Part shown: in pieces, positions 10,676 to 22,936 of the stretch | How the letters are laid out: the number at the start of each line of letters is the position of its first letter | How positions within the stretch are numbered: the stretch's first letter is position 1 | Assembly (NCBI RefSeq): GCF_030815855.1 | Contig: NZ_JAUSXG010000001.1 | Location: 434,001 to 498,000, forward strand | Source: Variovorax paradoxus | Lineage (GTDB): Bacteria; Pseudomonadota; Gammaproteobacteria; Burkholderiales; Burkholderiaceae_C | Length of the DNA: 64,000 nt | Direction of reading: 5' to 3' | The notes under the pieces: model-generated | Seen by the model: the letters and a program-made list of their open reading frames with translations, nothing else | The model's database searches: none | What the model was told of the DNA's origin: nothing | Program-made: the position numbers and the translations under genes

Positions 10676-10984
10676 TCAGCGTCCCGATTGCACCTTGATC
10701 CGGATCGTCTTCACATCCCAGCCCCTGTTCTGCAGCCGGGTGACCAGCATCGGCGACAGCTGGCGCAACTTGGCGGCCGCGGCGCTGCCGTTGACCAGCA
10801 GGCACCACACATCCCCCTCGGCCGGTCCGGCCTGGACGGCGGGACGCATGGCCGGCGGAATCAATCCTTCGACTGCCCGCAGCCGTTCGCCCGCGTCGCG
10901 CGCACGGGCAATCAGGCTCGCCAGGGTGGGCGAGCCCTCGGCGGCCTGCTGCAACGTGAAGGGCGGGACGGAGCGGCGATTCAT
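10676..10984 (-). CDS. dciA: DciA-like (DUF721) protein, probable replicative helicase loader
   Basis: DUF721/DciA proteins load DnaB helicase in bacteria that lack DnaC. The 102-residue product has the family pattern: an N-terminal helix (LQQAAEGSPTLASLIARARD), a core VWCLLVNGSAAAAKLRQLSPMLVTRLQ, and a C-terminal IRIKVQSG strand. The ATG at 10984 fits this small protein best, although the frame is open further upstream. DUF721 genes are often found next to secA in beta- and gammaproteobacteria, as here, where it is divergent. The 192-bp gap to secA holds both promoters and nothing else I can identify. Confidence 0.8.
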   Translation of the reverse strand: MNRRSVPPFTLQQAAEGSPTLASLIARARDAGERLRAVEGLIPPAMRPAVQAGPAEGDVWCLLVNGSAAAAKLRQLSPMLVTRLQNRGWDVKTIRIKVQSGR

Positions 10985-11176
10985 GGGTAATCCGGAGGGT
11001 GGAACAAGGGCAGCTAAAATGCCCGGTTTGCCGACGCTTGCGCCGGCAGATCCGGTCTGAGCCGCTTTGCTTTCGAGGCTTGCATTCGAAGAAGGCGCGC
11101 CCAACTGCTTTCACCATATCTTAGGGAATCCGGTCGCAGTGCCTGCCTGGTCAGGTGCCCGCCCATCTCCACGCCA

Positions 11177-13972
<2,796 letters not shown>

Positions 13973-14000
13973 CCCAGAAAACTTCCGAAGAGAAAACCCC

Positions 14001-15230
14001 ATGCCCGTGAACCTGTCCGCCCCTGATCCTGCCGCCCTGTTCGCGGTGCCCGGCGTCCGCATCGGCGTGGCCGAAGCGGGCGTGCGCAAGGCCAACCGCA
14101 AGGACTTGACGGTCGTGCTGATCGACGAAGGCTCGGCGGTCGGCGGGGTGTTCACCCAGAACCGCTTCTGCGCGGCGCCAGTGCAGGTCTGCCGCGACCA
14201 CCTGGCGGCCAACTACGGCATTCGCGCGATGGTCATCAACACCGGCAACGCCAACGCCGGCACGGGCGAAGACGGCCTGATGCGCACGCGCTCCACCTGC
14301 ATTGCACTGGCGCGCCACCTCGAGATTGCGCCCGAGCAGATCCTGCCGTTCTCGACGGGCGTGATCATGGAGCCGCTGCCGGTGGACCGCATCGAGGCCG
14401 GCCTGCCTGCCGCGCTCTCCGATGCCTCGGAGAACCACTGGGCGCGTGCGGCCGAAGGCATCATGACCACCGACACGATCCCCAAGGCCTTCAGCCAGCA
14501 GGCTCAGGTCGGCGGCGCCACTGTTACCGTCACCGGCATCAGCAAGGGCGCCGGCATGATCCGGCCGAACATGGCGACCATGCTCGGCTTCATGGCCACC
14601 GACGCCAAGATCGACCCGTCGCTGATCCAGCCGCTGGCCAGGCGCTTGGCCGACGCTTCGTTCAACCGCGTGACGATCGACGGCGACACCTCGACCAACG
14701 ATTCCTTCGTGGTCATCGCCACGCAGAAGGCCGCGCACGCGACCATCACCTCGCTGGAATCCGCCGAGGGCCAGGCGCTCGTGGCTGCGATGCAGAACGT
14801 GGCGCGCCAGCTGGCGCAAGCCATCGTGCGCGACGGCGAAGGCGCGACCAAGTTCATCACCATCCAGGTCGAAGGCGGCCGCGATGCGGCCGAGTGCAAG
14901 CAGGTGGCCTATGCGGTGGCGCATTCGCCGCTGGTCAAGACCGCGTTCTTCGCGAGCGACCCGAACCTGGGCCGCATCCTGGCGGCCGTCGGCTACGCGG
15001 GCATTGCCGACCTCGACCAGACCGGCATCGACTTGTTCCTGGACGACGTGCATGTGGCGGTCAAGGGCGGGCGCAATCCGTCGTACCGCGAGGAAGACGG
15101 GCAGCGCGTGATGAAGCAGAGCGAAATCACTGTGCGCATCGGGCTGGGCCGCGGCAACGCCAGCGAGACCGTGTGGACCTGCGACCTGAGCCACGACTAC
15201 GTGACCATCAACGCCGACTACAGGTCATGA
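14001..15230 (+). CDS. argJ: Bifunctional glutamate N-acetyltransferase / amino-acid acetyltransferase ArgJ
   Basis: ArgJ transfers the acetyl group between N-acetylornithine and glutamate, and may also use acetyl-CoA, in the cyclic arginine pathway. The 409-residue precursor self-cleaves into alpha and beta chains at the conserved site [14 protein letters not shown], with Thr193 becoming the nucleophile. Other hallmarks are [12 protein letters not shown], the oxyanion-hole region [15 protein letters not shown] and the C-terminal NADYRS. ATG 14001 follows an AGAG ribosome site. It is co-oriented with secA, with a DUF815 gene downstream. Confidence 0.97.
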   Translation: MPVNLSAPDPAALFAVPGVRIGVAEAGVRKANRKDLTVVLIDEGSAVGGVFTQNRFCAAPVQVCRDHLAANYGIRAMVINTGNANAGTGEDGLMRTRSTCIALARHLEIAPEQILPFSTGVIMEPLPVDRIEAGLPAALSDASENHWARAAEGIMTTDTIPKAFSQQAQVGGATVTVTGISKGAGMIRPNMATMLGFMATDAKIDPSLIQPLARRLADASFNRVTIDGDTSTNDSFVVIATQKAAHATITSLESAEGQALVAAMQNVARQLAQAIVRDGEGATKFITIQVEGGRDAAECKQVAYAVAHSPLVKTAFFASDPNLGRILAAVGYAGIADLDQTGIDLFLDDVHVAVKGGRNPSYREEDGQRVMKQSEITVRIGLGRGNASETVWTCDLSHDYVTINADYRS

Positions 15231-15235
15231 TGAAT

Positions 15236-15310
15236 GACCCCCACGCTCCGCACTTCGTGTCGTCGCTGCCCCCGAGGGGGCGCTCAACGCCCTTCGGGCG
15301 GCCGGGCGGG
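15236..15310. repeat. Comamonadaceae-type palindromic extragenic repeat, copy 1
   Basis: The argJ-DUF815 gap holds CCCCCACGCTCCGCACTTCG, then TGTCG and a hairpin GCCCCC-GAGGGGGC, followed by a second hairpin GCCC-TTC-GGGC. The same core (GCACTTCGTGTCG beside a C5/G5 hairpin) occurs at 35133-35192 in the opposite orientation. I associate this kind of element with intergenic regions of Comamonadaceae genomes. It could end or attenuate transcription between argJ and the next gene. Confidence 0.7.
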
Positions 15311-15315
15311 CGTCG

Positions 15316-16191
15316 ATGAATGAGCAGTTCCAGAGGCTGATCGAGCGCGCCGAGCAGCTGATCGGCCGCATCGAATCGATCCTGCCGCAGCCGCTGGCTG
15401 CACCCGCCGACTGGAATGCGTCGATCGCATGGCGTTATCGCCGCCGCAGTTCAGGCCACGGCGTGCTCGAGCCGGTGAAGCATGTGGCTTCGATGGCGCT
15501 CGATTCGCTCAAGGAAATCGACCTCCAGAAGGAGAAGATCGAACGCAACACGCGCCAGTTCGTCGAAGGCAAGCCCGCCAACAACGTGCTGCTGACCGGT
15601 GCGCGCGGCACGGGCAAGTCGTCGCTCATTCGGGCCTGCCTGCAAGCCTATGCGCCGCAGGGGCTGCGCCTGATCGAAGTCGACAAGGCCGAACTGACCG
15701 ACCTGCCGGACATCGTCGAGGTGGTGTCGCAGCGGCCTGAAAAATTCATCGTGTTCAGCGACGACCTGAGCTTCGACGAGGGCGAGCCGGGCTACAAGGC
15801 GCTGAAGTCGATTCTCGATGGCTCGATTGCGGCGGCCACGCCCAACGTGCTGATCTACGCGACCAGCAATCGGCGCCACCTGTTGCCCGAATACATGAAG
15901 GACAACCTGTCGTACACCCACACCGAGGACGGCGAAGTGCACCCCGGCGAAGTGATCGAAGAAAAGATCTCGCTGTCGGAGCGCTTCGGTCTGTGGGTGA
16001 GCTTCTATCCCTTCAGCCAGAACGAATACCTGGCCATCGTCGCGCAGTGGCTCTCGTCCTTCGGCGTCAGCGAGGCCGCCATCGAGGCGGCGCGGCCCGA
16101 GGCGCTGGTCTGGGCCCTCGAGCGCGGTTCGCGCAGCGGCCGCGTGGCCTACCAGTTCGCGCGCGACTATGCCGGGCGGGCCAGCGCATGA
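15316..16191 (+). CDS. DUF815 P-loop ATPase
   Basis: This 291-residue protein belongs to the DUF815 (YifB/AAA-like) ATP-binding family of unknown role. It has a Walker A motif (LLTGARGTGKSSLIRA, near residue 95), a Walker B-like FIVFSDDLSFDEGE, a sensor-like VLIYATSNRRHLLPEYM, and an arginine-containing DNLSYTHTEDGEVHPGEVIEEKISLSERFG segment typical of the family. Its stop overlaps the nudix gene start (ATGA at 16188-16191), so the two are translationally coupled. The repeat directly upstream leaves only a few bases for a ribosome site. Confidence 0.88.
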   Translation: MNEQFQRLIERAEQLIGRIESILPQPLAAPADWNASIAWRYRRRSSGHGVLEPVKHVASMALDSLKEIDLQKEKIERNTRQFVEGKPANNVLLTGARGTGKSSLIRACLQAYAPQGLRLIEVDKAELTDLPDIVEVVSQRPEKFIVFSDDLSFDEGEPGYKALKSILDGSIAAATPNVLIYATSNRRHLLPEYMKDNLSYTHTEDGEVHPGEVIEEKISLSERFGLWVSFYPFSQNEYLAIVAQWLSSFGVSEAAIEAARPEALVWALERGSRSGRVAYQFARDYAGRASA

Positions 16192-16637
16192 GCGCGCGGC
16201 CGCAACCCCAGGACCGCAAGCACACCGAGGTCGCGGTCGGCGTGCTGATCCGGCTGGCCGACGATGCGCTGCTGCTCTCGACCCGGCCCGAAGGCAAAGC
16301 GTACGCAGGCTATTGGGAGTTTCCAGGCGGCAAGATCGAAGCCGGCGAAACGGTCGAGCAGGCGCTACGGCGCGAACTGCAGGAAGAGCTCGGCATCACC
16401 ATCGCAGGCGCCGAGGTCTGGAAAGTCACCGAGCACGACTATCCGCACGCGCTGGTGCGGCTGCACTGGTGCAAGGTCACGGCCTGGAGCGGCGAGTTCG
16501 AAATGCGCGAAGGGCAGGAAATGCGGTGGCAGCAATTGCCGCTGGATGTGACGCCCGTACTGCCCGGCGCCATGCCGGTGCTCGAATGGCTGGCAGAGGA
16601 ACGCGGCATTCCATACGCCGCCGGGTCAGCGGCGTAG
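16188..16637 (+). CDS. mutT: MutT-like nudix hydrolase (8-oxo-dGTP diphosphatase type)
   Basis: This 149-residue enzyme has a complete nudix box, GGKIEAGETVEQALRREL then QEELGI (residues 47-70), preceded by YWEFPGG as in MutT. MutT hydrolyses oxidised guanine nucleotides and prevents A:T to C:G mutations. The start overlaps the DUF815 stop by 4 bp. I infer the substrate from resemblance to MutT, including the WxxxxEL-type C-terminal region (MRWQQLPLD); other nudix substrates cannot be excluded. An O-acyltransferase gene starts 50 bp downstream. Confidence 0.87.
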   Translation: MSARPQPQDRKHTEVAVGVLIRLADDALLLSTRPEGKAYAGYWEFPGGKIEAGETVEQALRRELQEELGITIAGAEVWKVTEHDYPHALVRLHWCKVTAWSGEFEMREGQEMRWQQLPLDVTPVLPGAMPVLEWLAEERGIPYAAGSAA

Positions 16638-16687
16638 TCCCCTAAAAAACAACCAGGACCGCCACAGCGCGTTCAACGACCCCCGAG

Positions 16688-18655
16688 ATGCTGCATCCCA
16701 AGTACCGACCGGACATAGACGGCCTGCGTGCCATCGCCGTGGCCTCCGTGGTGATCTATCACGCGTTTCCGGGTGCGCTGCCTGGCGGCTTCATTGGCGT
16801 CGACATCTTCTTCGTGATCTCGGGCTACCTGATCTCGACCATTCTTCTGCAAAGCCAGATCGCGGGCGATTTCAGCTACCGCGACTTCTACGCCCGGCGC
16901 ATCCGGCGTATCTTCCCGGCGCTCATCCTGGTGCTTCTGGCCACCCTGTGCTTCGGTTGGTACATGCTGCTGTCCGACGAGTTCGCGCAGCTGGGCAAGC
17001 AGGTCACGGGCGGTGCGGCCTTCTTTGCCAATTTCGTGTTCTGGGCCGACGCGGGCTATTTCGATACCGCCGCGGAAACCAAGCCGCTGCTGCATCTGTG
17101 GTCGCTGGGCATCGAAGAGCAGTTCTATATTTTCTGGCCGGTGCTGCTGGGCGTGGCCTGGCGCCGGCGCTGGCCGATGATCCGCGTGATCCTGGCGATT
17201 GCGGTGGTGTCGTTTCTCGTCAATGTGCTCACGATCCATCCGTTTCGCACGGCGGCTTTCTATTCGCCGGCTTCGCGCTTCTGGGAGCTGATGGTGGGCG
17301 GCATCCTGGCGTGCATGCGGCTGAAGCCCGCAGCGCCGAGCCGCTTGCGCAGCCACGTGCAGTCCTTCGTCGGTGTGGGCTTGCTCGGACTCGGGCTGGT
17401 GATGATTCGCGGCGACAAGGCCTTCCCGGGCTGGTGGGCCTTGCTGCCCACGCTGGGTGCGGTGAGCTGCATCGCAGCCGGCCCCACCGGCTTCCTCAAC
17501 AAGTACCTGCTGTCGAACCGCGTGATGGTGTGGATCGGGCTTATCAGCTATCCGCTCTATCTGTGGCATTGGCCGTTGCTCGCTTATGCGCGCATCCTGA
17601 GCGATGGGTCGCCATCGCTGCCCGTGCGTGCGGGCGCGGTCGTCGCGAGCGTGGTTCTGGCCTGGCTGACCTACCGGTTCGTCGAGCGCTACACACGCAC
17701 GCGCACCAGCCCGGGCTTGCTGCGCGTGCTGGCGGGCCTGGGCATTGCGCTGGTGGTCGTGGGCCTGGTGGTGTTCTCTGGCGTGCTGCAACCGCGCCAT
17801 CACGACGTTCGCCTCCAGCAGATCTCCGAGGCCGCGGCCGACGTGGGCTACTACGACGACTTCAAGAACTACGAACTCGGGCGGCATCTGCTCTATCAAG
17901 TCGGCAAAGGTCCGCGCAAGAGCCTGCTGATCGGCGACAGCCATGTGCAGCAGTACGGCCCGCGCGCCGAGGAACTCGCCCGCACGGCGCCGGACAAGGC
18001 AAACACCATCTACTTCGCGACGCAGGGTTCCTGCCCGCCGATCCCCGGCGTTTTTGCCGATGCGAACGTGGGCTGTGCCGAGCGACGCGCGACGGTGCTG
18101 GACTTCGCCCGCAGCCCCGAGATCGACACGGTGGTGATCGGCGGCTGCTGGAACTGCTATTTCATCGCGGGCGGCGCGCCAGGCTACTACTTCCGCGATG
18201 CGAGCGGTGCGGCGCATCAGTTCCGGGGTGGCGACGGCATGGCACTGGCATTCGATTCGCTTGGCCAGCTGCTGCGCGAGTTGTCGAGCAAGGGCAAGAA
18301 GGTGTATCTGCTGCTCGACATCCCTGTGGCCCCCGATTTCGAACCCAAGCGTCTGCTCGAAGGCAGCCGGCTGACGTCCATGAAGCTGTCGACGTCGATG
18401 CCGACGCTGCCGATACCGCAGGACCAGCGCGAACTGAACGACAAGCTGCGGCAGATCGGCGTTGCGAGCGGCGTGGAGGTGATCGACGCAGTGGCCAACC
18501 TGTGCACGGCGAACGGCCAGTGCCTGCGCACCATGCAGGACGGCGCGCCCGCATACAAGGATTCCGGCCACTTGCGGCCCAAGTACACGCGCTCGTTCGC
18601 AACCTACATGGACCGTGCGTTGCAGGACGAGGGTGGTTCTGCGCCGAAGAAATAG
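16688..18655 (+). CDS. OafA-type acyltransferase with C-terminal SGNH domain
   Basis: This 655-residue inner-membrane protein has an acyltransferase-3 domain of about 10 helices (residues 1-370; YRPDIDGLRAIAV, VIYHAFPGALPGGFIGVDIFF, the RIxRIFPAL loop) and a periplasmic SGNH domain (400-650) with the nucleophile motif LLIGDSHVQQYG and the Asp-His pair in DSGHLRPKYTRSF. Proteins of this architecture O-acetylate lipopolysaccharide O-antigen or other surface glycans. It sits alone on the plus strand between mutT and convergent yacG. With the MBOAT and SGNH genes 2 kb away, it suggests a surface-polysaccharide acylation locus. Confidence 0.92.
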   Translation: MLHPKYRPDIDGLRAIAVASVVIYHAFPGALPGGFIGVDIFFVISGYLISTILLQSQIAGDFSYRDFYARRIRRIFPALILVLLATLCFGWYMLLSDEFAQLGKQVTGGAAFFANFVFWADAGYFDTAAETKPLLHLWSLGIEEQFYIFWPVLLGVAWRRRWPMIRVILAIAVVSFLVNVLTIHPFRTAAFYSPASRFWELMVGGILACMRLKPAAPSRLRSHVQSFVGVGLLGLGLVMIRGDKAFPGWWALLPTLGAVSCIAAGPTGFLNKYLLSNRVMVWIGLISYPLYLWHWPLLAYARILSDGSPSLPVRAGAVVASVVLAWLTYRFVERYTRTRTSPGLLRVLAGLGIALVVVGLVVFSGVLQPRHHDVRLQQISEAAADVGYYDDFKNYELGRHLLYQVGKGPRKSLLIGDSHVQQYGPRAEELARTAPDKANTIYFATQGSCPPIPGVFADANVGCAERRATVLDFARSPEIDTVVIGGCWNCYFIAGGAPGYYFRDASGAAHQFRGGDGMALAFDSLGQLLRELSSKGKKVYLLLDIPVAPDFEPKRLLEGSRLTSMKLSTSMPTLPIPQDQRELNDKLRQIGVASGVEVIDAVANLCTANGQCLRTMQDGAPAYKDSGHLRPKYTRSFATYMDRALQDEGGSAPKK

Positions 18656-18678
18656 CGCGGAGAGAAGCGCCTCGAAGG

Positions 18679-18900
18679 CTACTGCTGCAGCTTTGGATCG
18701 CCGAAGGGCTCGTCGTCCGGCGGCCCTTCAGCGGGCATCCTGAATTCCTCGTTGGCCCAGGCGCCGAGGTCGATGCCCTTGCAGCGTGCGCTGCAAAACG
18801 GCCGATAGGGGTTGCTGACGGCGTAGACGCTGTCGCCGCCGCAGGCGGGGCAGCGGACGATCCGTTCGCCGATGTCGTTGCGAGTCTTGCCGTTGCTCAT
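18679..18900 (-). CDS. yacG: YacG, zinc-binding DNA gyrase inhibitor
   Basis: This 73-residue protein has the YacG zinc site CPACG (17-21) and [22 protein letters not shown]. YacG binds GyrB and inhibits DNA gyrase. The C-terminus is acidic ([12 protein letters not shown]), also typical. It follows zapD by 25 bp on the same strand, a pairing seen in many proteobacteria (coaE-zapD-yacG), although coaE is displaced here. Confidence 0.94.
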   Translation of the reverse strand: MSNGKTRNDIGERIVRCPACGGDSVYAVSNPYRPFCSARCKGIDLGAWANEEFRMPAEGPPDDEPFGDPKLQQ

Positions 18901-18925
18901 GGCGTGTCCTTGCCGTCGGCTGCGC

Positions 18926-19681
18926 TCAAGAGCAGAGCGTGAGTTCGAAGGCGGCGTCTTCGGTGCTCTGGTGCAGGCGGTCGTCGGCCTCGTGGCGCAT
19001 CATTCGAACCGAAACCATGAGCCGGTTGCCGCTGATTTCCGGCACCAACCCGAAACTCGGATCGATACGCAGGCGCAGCAACTGGAAGCTGCGCCCCTGG
19101 GGGAGGTTCTGCTGGAACTGGCCGCCCGTGGCAATGACCTTGTAGGGCACATCCGCGTCGCGCAGCAGCTTGAGCAGCAGGTAGATGGACGATGCGAGCG
19201 GTGAGAGCGTGTTCGACCAGCGCTCGAGATCCGCGCGGCGGCTTGCCGCGGTGCGGTGTTGCCAGGCGTAGTAGGCGGGCAGATCGAACTCGCAGGTGCC
19301 GCCCGGAATGCCGGCGCGGCTGCGAATGCTCATGAGCCATTCGTTCTCCGTCAGCGACTGGCCGGCCTTGCCCGCCACGCTGTTGAGGGCGGAGAAATTG
19401 CCCTCCAGCTGTTGGACGACCTGATCCAGCACCGTTTCCGCGATGGCCGGATTGCCCCGGTAGCTGTTGAAGACGCTCTTGTGCTTGTCGAGGTCGCGCA
19501 TGACGTCGGCCTTGAGGTCGGCGCGTGCGGCAACGTCCATGATCTCGAAGATCGTGACCAGGGCGTAATGGTGGGAAAGCGGCGATTCGGAGGGCACCAA
19601 CTCTCCGAGGCGACGGAACAGGTGTTCCAGCCTCAGGTAGGTGCGGATGCGCTCGTTGAAGGGGTACTCGTAGAGGATCAC
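18926..19681 (-). CDS. zapD: Cell division protein ZapD (FtsZ cross-linker)
   Basis: ZapD bundles FtsZ filaments at the division ring. The 251-residue product begins [21 protein letters not shown], the family's N-terminal helix, and has the conserved [29 protein letters not shown] segment and the [14 protein letters not shown] strand. The length is usual (about 245-255). It normally follows coaE directly; here an SGNH-domain gene ends upstream of its start, 27 bp away, so zapD may be read from the acyltransferase unit or from a promoter within it. Confidence 0.95.
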   Translation of the reverse strand: MILYEYPFNERIRTYLRLEHLFRRLGELVPSESPLSHHYALVTIFEIMDVAARADLKADVMRDLDKHKSVFNSYRGNPAIAETVLDQVVQQLEGNFSALNSVAGKAGQSLTENEWLMSIRSRAGIPGGTCEFDLPAYYAWQHRTAASRRADLERWSNTLSPLASSIYLLLKLLRDADVPYKVIATGGQFQQNLPQGRSFQLLRLRIDPSFGLVPEISGNRLMVSVRMMRHEADDRLHQSTEDAAFELTLCS

Positions 19682-19708
19682 GCGTGTCGGTTCATGTCGG
19701 GGACGAGT

Positions 19709-20749
19709 TCATGGCGATTTCGCAGCCGCCGGAGTCGGCTGCACTTCACGCACAGCCTCCAGCATACGCTGACCGAAGAGCAAGTATCCGGCGGTGGAAA
19801 CGTGGGTTTCGTTGGCTGGATACAAGTCCGTGATTTTGAAGCGGTTCTGCTCGGACAGTGCAAAAAGATCGGGGCCGATCTTCAGGTCGTTGAAAGTGCT
19901 CCGGAATGCGGCGGCATGGCTCTGGTCGAGGTATACCGTGCTTTTGTTGGGCACGACCATCCAGATGATGCGGAGTGACGGCGCCATTTTTTCCGTGAAC
20001 TTCGCCATGAAGGTAGCGGAATCCGCGGTGAGTGGGTCCATCAGACGGTCCTCCGCGGTCATGAGCAATTTGTTGCAAGCCACATGGCTGAATTGCTTGC
20101 AGCCATCGGGCACCGTGCGCGCGTCGATGAGCGGGCCCCAGCGGTCGGGCGTGTTGGTCCAGCTCTCGGAACGTTCGATGGCGCGGGTGTTTCGGTAGGT
20201 CAGCCAGCCCCTCAGCAGTTCCGCGTCCCAATTCAGACGGAAACCGGTAGGTGCGGGCTTGGACGGATTTTCGAAGGGAGGGGGCGACGGTAGGAAGGCG
20301 TACTTCATGGCCGCGCATTCCTTCGAGACTTCGATGCGCCCCTGAAGCAGGCGCTCGATGCTTTCGATGATGACGACCTTGCCTTTGAATCCTGACTTGC
20401 GTACCCAGGCCGAGAAGTCGCTGCACATCGGCCCGGTCTTGTCCCAATGCGCCGTCGCGACGCGGTATCCGGCACCGACCAGCGGCGACTGCCAGGCATA
20501 GCGGACTGAAAAGCTGTCGCCGATCACGAGCACGTCGGCGTCCTGGATCGAGGAGGCCTTGATGTTCGCGTCCGGAATCGGCGGAGGCGGATGGTGCCAT
20601 CCGAAATCACGCTCGGAGATGCGCCCGATCCGCGTCAGGTCGCCGTAGGGAATGGGCGTCAGCAGGCTGGTGACCAACAACGCGCAACAGACCAGAAAGC
20701 CTGCGGCGAAGATCGCGAGCCACATGCGGGCCGGTTTCGTATCTTCCAT
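19709..20749 (-). CDS. SGNH/AlgX-like O-acyltransferase partner of MBOAT protein
   Basis: This 346-residue protein has one N-terminal membrane anchor (WLAIFAAGFLVCCALLVTSLL), then a periplasmic SGNH-like domain with VLVIGDSFSVRYAW (nucleophile Ser) and the distal DLYPANETHVSTAGYLLF (Asp/His). AlgJ/AlgX-type proteins with this layout finish acetyl transfer onto polysaccharide after an MBOAT protein brings acetyl groups across the membrane. It starts 1 bp after the MBOAT gene stop, so the two form a unit. The polysaccharide target is unknown; no polymerase or glycosyltransferase genes are in the window. Confidence 0.82.
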   Translation of the reverse strand: MEDTKPARMWLAIFAAGFLVCCALLVTSLLTPIPYGDLTRIGRISERDFGWHHPPPPIPDANIKASSIQDADVLVIGDSFSVRYAWQSPLVGAGYRVATAHWDKTGPMCSDFSAWVRKSGFKGKVVIIESIERLLQGRIEVSKECAAMKYAFLPSPPPFENPSKPAPTGFRLNWDAELLRGWLTYRNTRAIERSESWTNTPDRWGPLIDARTVPDGCKQFSHVACNKLLMTAEDRLMDPLTADSATFMAKFTEKMAPSLRIIWMVVPNKSTVYLDQSHAAAFRSTFNDLKIGPDLFALSEQNRFKITDLYPANETHVSTAGYLLFGQRMLEAVREVQPTPAAAKSP

Positions 20750-20750
20750 G

Positions 20751-22244
20751 TCAGAACTGGAAATAGAGGAAGGGGCTGTAGCTGCCGAATTTCGACACGC
20801 ACAAGCCGAACAGGAACACGCATCCCAAGGCCGTCACCACGGTTGCGATACGGTTGAGCGCCGGGCGGCCAGCCAGTGCGGCCACGGTCGGGAGCCACCG
20901 GTCGAGCGTGATGGTCGGGGGCAGCGCCAGGCAGATGACGAGGCCGGCCAGCATCGTCTGGAAGAACTCGGGCTTGCGGAACGGCACCTTGAACTCGCCG
21001 AAGGCGCTCGGCAGCACGCCATGCATGCCCAGCATCCCCTTGTAGATCTCGATGGCCGCCGTCATGCTGTCGGCGCGGAACACCACCCACGCCACCATCA
21101 CGCACAGGAAAGTGATGAACCATCCGAGCACGCGGCCGAGGCGCGACGAGCTTGTCTTGCCGCGCCGCACCGTGGCGTTCCAGAGATGGTTGACCATGAG
21201 GAAGAGGCCATGCAGCGCGCCCCAGATCACGAAGGTCCATGCGGCGCCGTGCCACAGGCCGCCCAGCAGCATGGTGAGGAACAGGTTCAGGTAGCGCCTA
21301 GCCGGTCCCTTGCGGTTGCCGCCGAGCGGCACGTAGAGGTAGTCGCGCAGGAAGTTGGACAGCGAGATGTGCCAGCGGCGCCAGAACTCGATGATGTTGG
21401 TCGACTTGTACGGCGAGCGGAAATTCAGCGGCAGCTGCACGCCCAGGCACAGGGACAGGCCGACCGCCATGTCCGAATAGCCCGAGAAATCGAAATAGAT
21501 CTGCAGGGTATAGGCGAGCACGCCGAGCCAGGCGGTGTACAGCGAGGGCAGCACGCCTTCGTGGACGCCCTTGAACATCATGTCGGCGTACTGCCCCAGC
21601 GGATCGGCGATCAGCATCTTCTTGGCGAGTCCGAAAGTGAAGATGCCCAGGCCAAGCGCGATGTTGTTGGCGTTGACCCGGTAGGTGGACGGGTTGCCGA
21701 ACTGCGGCATCATTTGCGCGTGATGCAGCACCGGGCCCGCGATCAGGTGCGGAAAATAGGTGACGAAAAGAACGTAGTGAATGAAGCTGCGCTCATGCAC
21801 CTTGCCCTGCCAGCAGTCGACCAGGAAGGCGATCTGGGTAAAGGTGTAGAACGAGATGCCGATCGGCAGCACGATGTGCAGCAGCGGAATCTGCGAGAGG
21901 CCCGCCGCGGCCAGCCCGTCGTTCACATTCGAAACGAAGAAATTGGCGTACTTGAAGATGGCCAGCACACCGAGGTTGACCACCAGCGCAATCACCAGCA
22001 AGGACTTTCGCTTGCGGTCGTCCCTCCCGGGAGCGGGCGTCAGGCGCAGGCCGAACCAGTAGTTGATGCAGATCGACGCCAATAGCAGCGGAAGGGCCTT
22101 GACGCTCCACCAGCCGTAGAAGAACAGCGATGCCAGGGCGAGAAATCCCGCGGCGGCCCGGGCATTGCGCTTACCGATCAGGAAGAAACCGATCAGGACC
22201 AGCGGGAAAAAGACAAAAATGAAGGGATACGAATTGAAAAGCAT
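20751..22244 (-). CDS. MBOAT-family membrane O-acyltransferase (AlgI-like)
   Basis: AlgI-like MBOAT proteins move acyl groups from cytoplasmic donors to periplasmic partners. This 497-residue protein starts MLFNSYPFIFVFFPLVL, typical of the family, and has about 11 helices, the FDFSGYSDMAVGL and FWRRWHISLSNFLRDYLYVPLGGNRKG motifs, and the catalytic-His region GGLWHGAAWTFVIWGALHG (His near 331). Its length and motifs match alginate-type O-acetylases. It is the first gene of a two-gene acylation unit placed between coaE and zapD. Its promoter should lie in the 76-bp gap after coaE's stop. Confidence 0.93.
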   Translation of the reverse strand: MLFNSYPFIFVFFPLVLIGFFLIGKRNARAAAGFLALASLFFYGWWSVKALPLLLASICINYWFGLRLTPAPGRDDRKRKSLLVIALVVNLGVLAIFKYANFFVSNVNDGLAAAGLSQIPLLHIVLPIGISFYTFTQIAFLVDCWQGKVHERSFIHYVLFVTYFPHLIAGPVLHHAQMMPQFGNPSTYRVNANNIALGLGIFTFGLAKKMLIADPLGQYADMMFKGVHEGVLPSLYTAWLGVLAYTLQIYFDFSGYSDMAVGLSLCLGVQLPLNFRSPYKSTNIIEFWRRWHISLSNFLRDYLYVPLGGNRKGPARRYLNLFLTMLLGGLWHGAAWTFVIWGALHGLFLMVNHLWNATVRRGKTSSSRLGRVLGWFITFLCVMVAWVVFRADSMTAAIEIYKGMLGMHGVLPSAFGEFKVPFRKPEFFQTMLAGLVICLALPPTITLDRWLPTVAALAGRPALNRIATVVTALGCVFLFGLCVSKFGSYSPFLYFQF

Positions 22245-22320
22245 CGCGGGGGAATGGCACCCCGGTGAGCGCCTTCTCTGTCTTGATCGTTATGCGGCCG
22301 CTGCAGCGGCAAGTCTCGGA

Positions 22321-22929
22321 TTATCGCGTGCCGGGCGGAGCCCACAGCTTCCAGAGACTCCGTACCTCTGTGCCGAGTTCCTCCAACGAGAGCGACTCGT
22401 TGAAAATGACCGCATCCGCGGCCGCTCTGCGCATCTTGCGCGCAGCCTGCTGGGCAATCACCGCGCGCACGGCCTCGGGCGTCCAGCCTGAGCGCGCCAT
22501 GACGCGGCGCAGTTGCGTCTCCTCGGATGCATCGATCACGAGCACCCGGTCGACGATGGCGCGCCAGCGGCCGGATTCGACCAGAAGCGGCACATCGAAG
22601 ACGACCGTGGCTTGCTGGCCCGCGGCGAGGGCCAGGCGCTCCGTCTCGGCGCCGATCAGCGGGTGCAGGATCGACTCGAGACGCTTCCTGGCGCCGCTGT
22701 CGGCGAACACGAGTTGCCTCATGCCGACGCGGTCCAGGCCGCCATCCGGTGCCATGACGGCGGAGCCGAACGCGGCCTCGATCGCGGGCATGGCGGCGCC
22801 TCCGGGTTGCGCGATGCGGCGTGCGATCGCATCGGTGTCGACCAGTACGGCGCCCTCGGCGACCAGCAGCGCAGCCACGGTGCTCTTGCCGCTTCCGATG
22901 CCACCCGTCAAGCCGATGCGCCGCATCAC
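22321..22929 (-). CDS. coaE: Dephospho-CoA kinase
   Basis: CoaE phosphorylates dephospho-CoA in the last step of coenzyme A synthesis. The 202-residue protein has the P-loop [14 protein letters not shown] (residues 7-20), the substrate region [21 protein letters not shown] and the RxxxRxxxQ-like lid ([21 protein letters not shown]). It starts 7 bp after the pilD stop, consistent with the pilBCD-coaE operon common in betaproteobacteria. The start is MM; the second Met is equally possible. Confidence 0.95.
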   Translation of the reverse strand: MMRRIGLTGGIGSGKSTVAALLVAEGAVLVDTDAIARRIAQPGGAAMPAIEAAFGSAVMAPDGGLDRVGMRQLVFADSGARKRLESILHPLIGAETERLALAAGQQATVVFDVPLLVESGRWRAIVDRVLVIDASEETQLRRVMARSGWTPEAVRAVIAQQAARKMRRAAADAVIFNESLSLEELGTEVRSLWKLWAPPGTR

Positions 22930-22936
22930 GCGCTCT

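Noticed and set aside
19746..20600. Alternative frame inside the SGNH gene
   Set aside because: It is Arg/His/Pro-rich with no motif; the 346-residue frame has the signal anchor and catalytic motifs.
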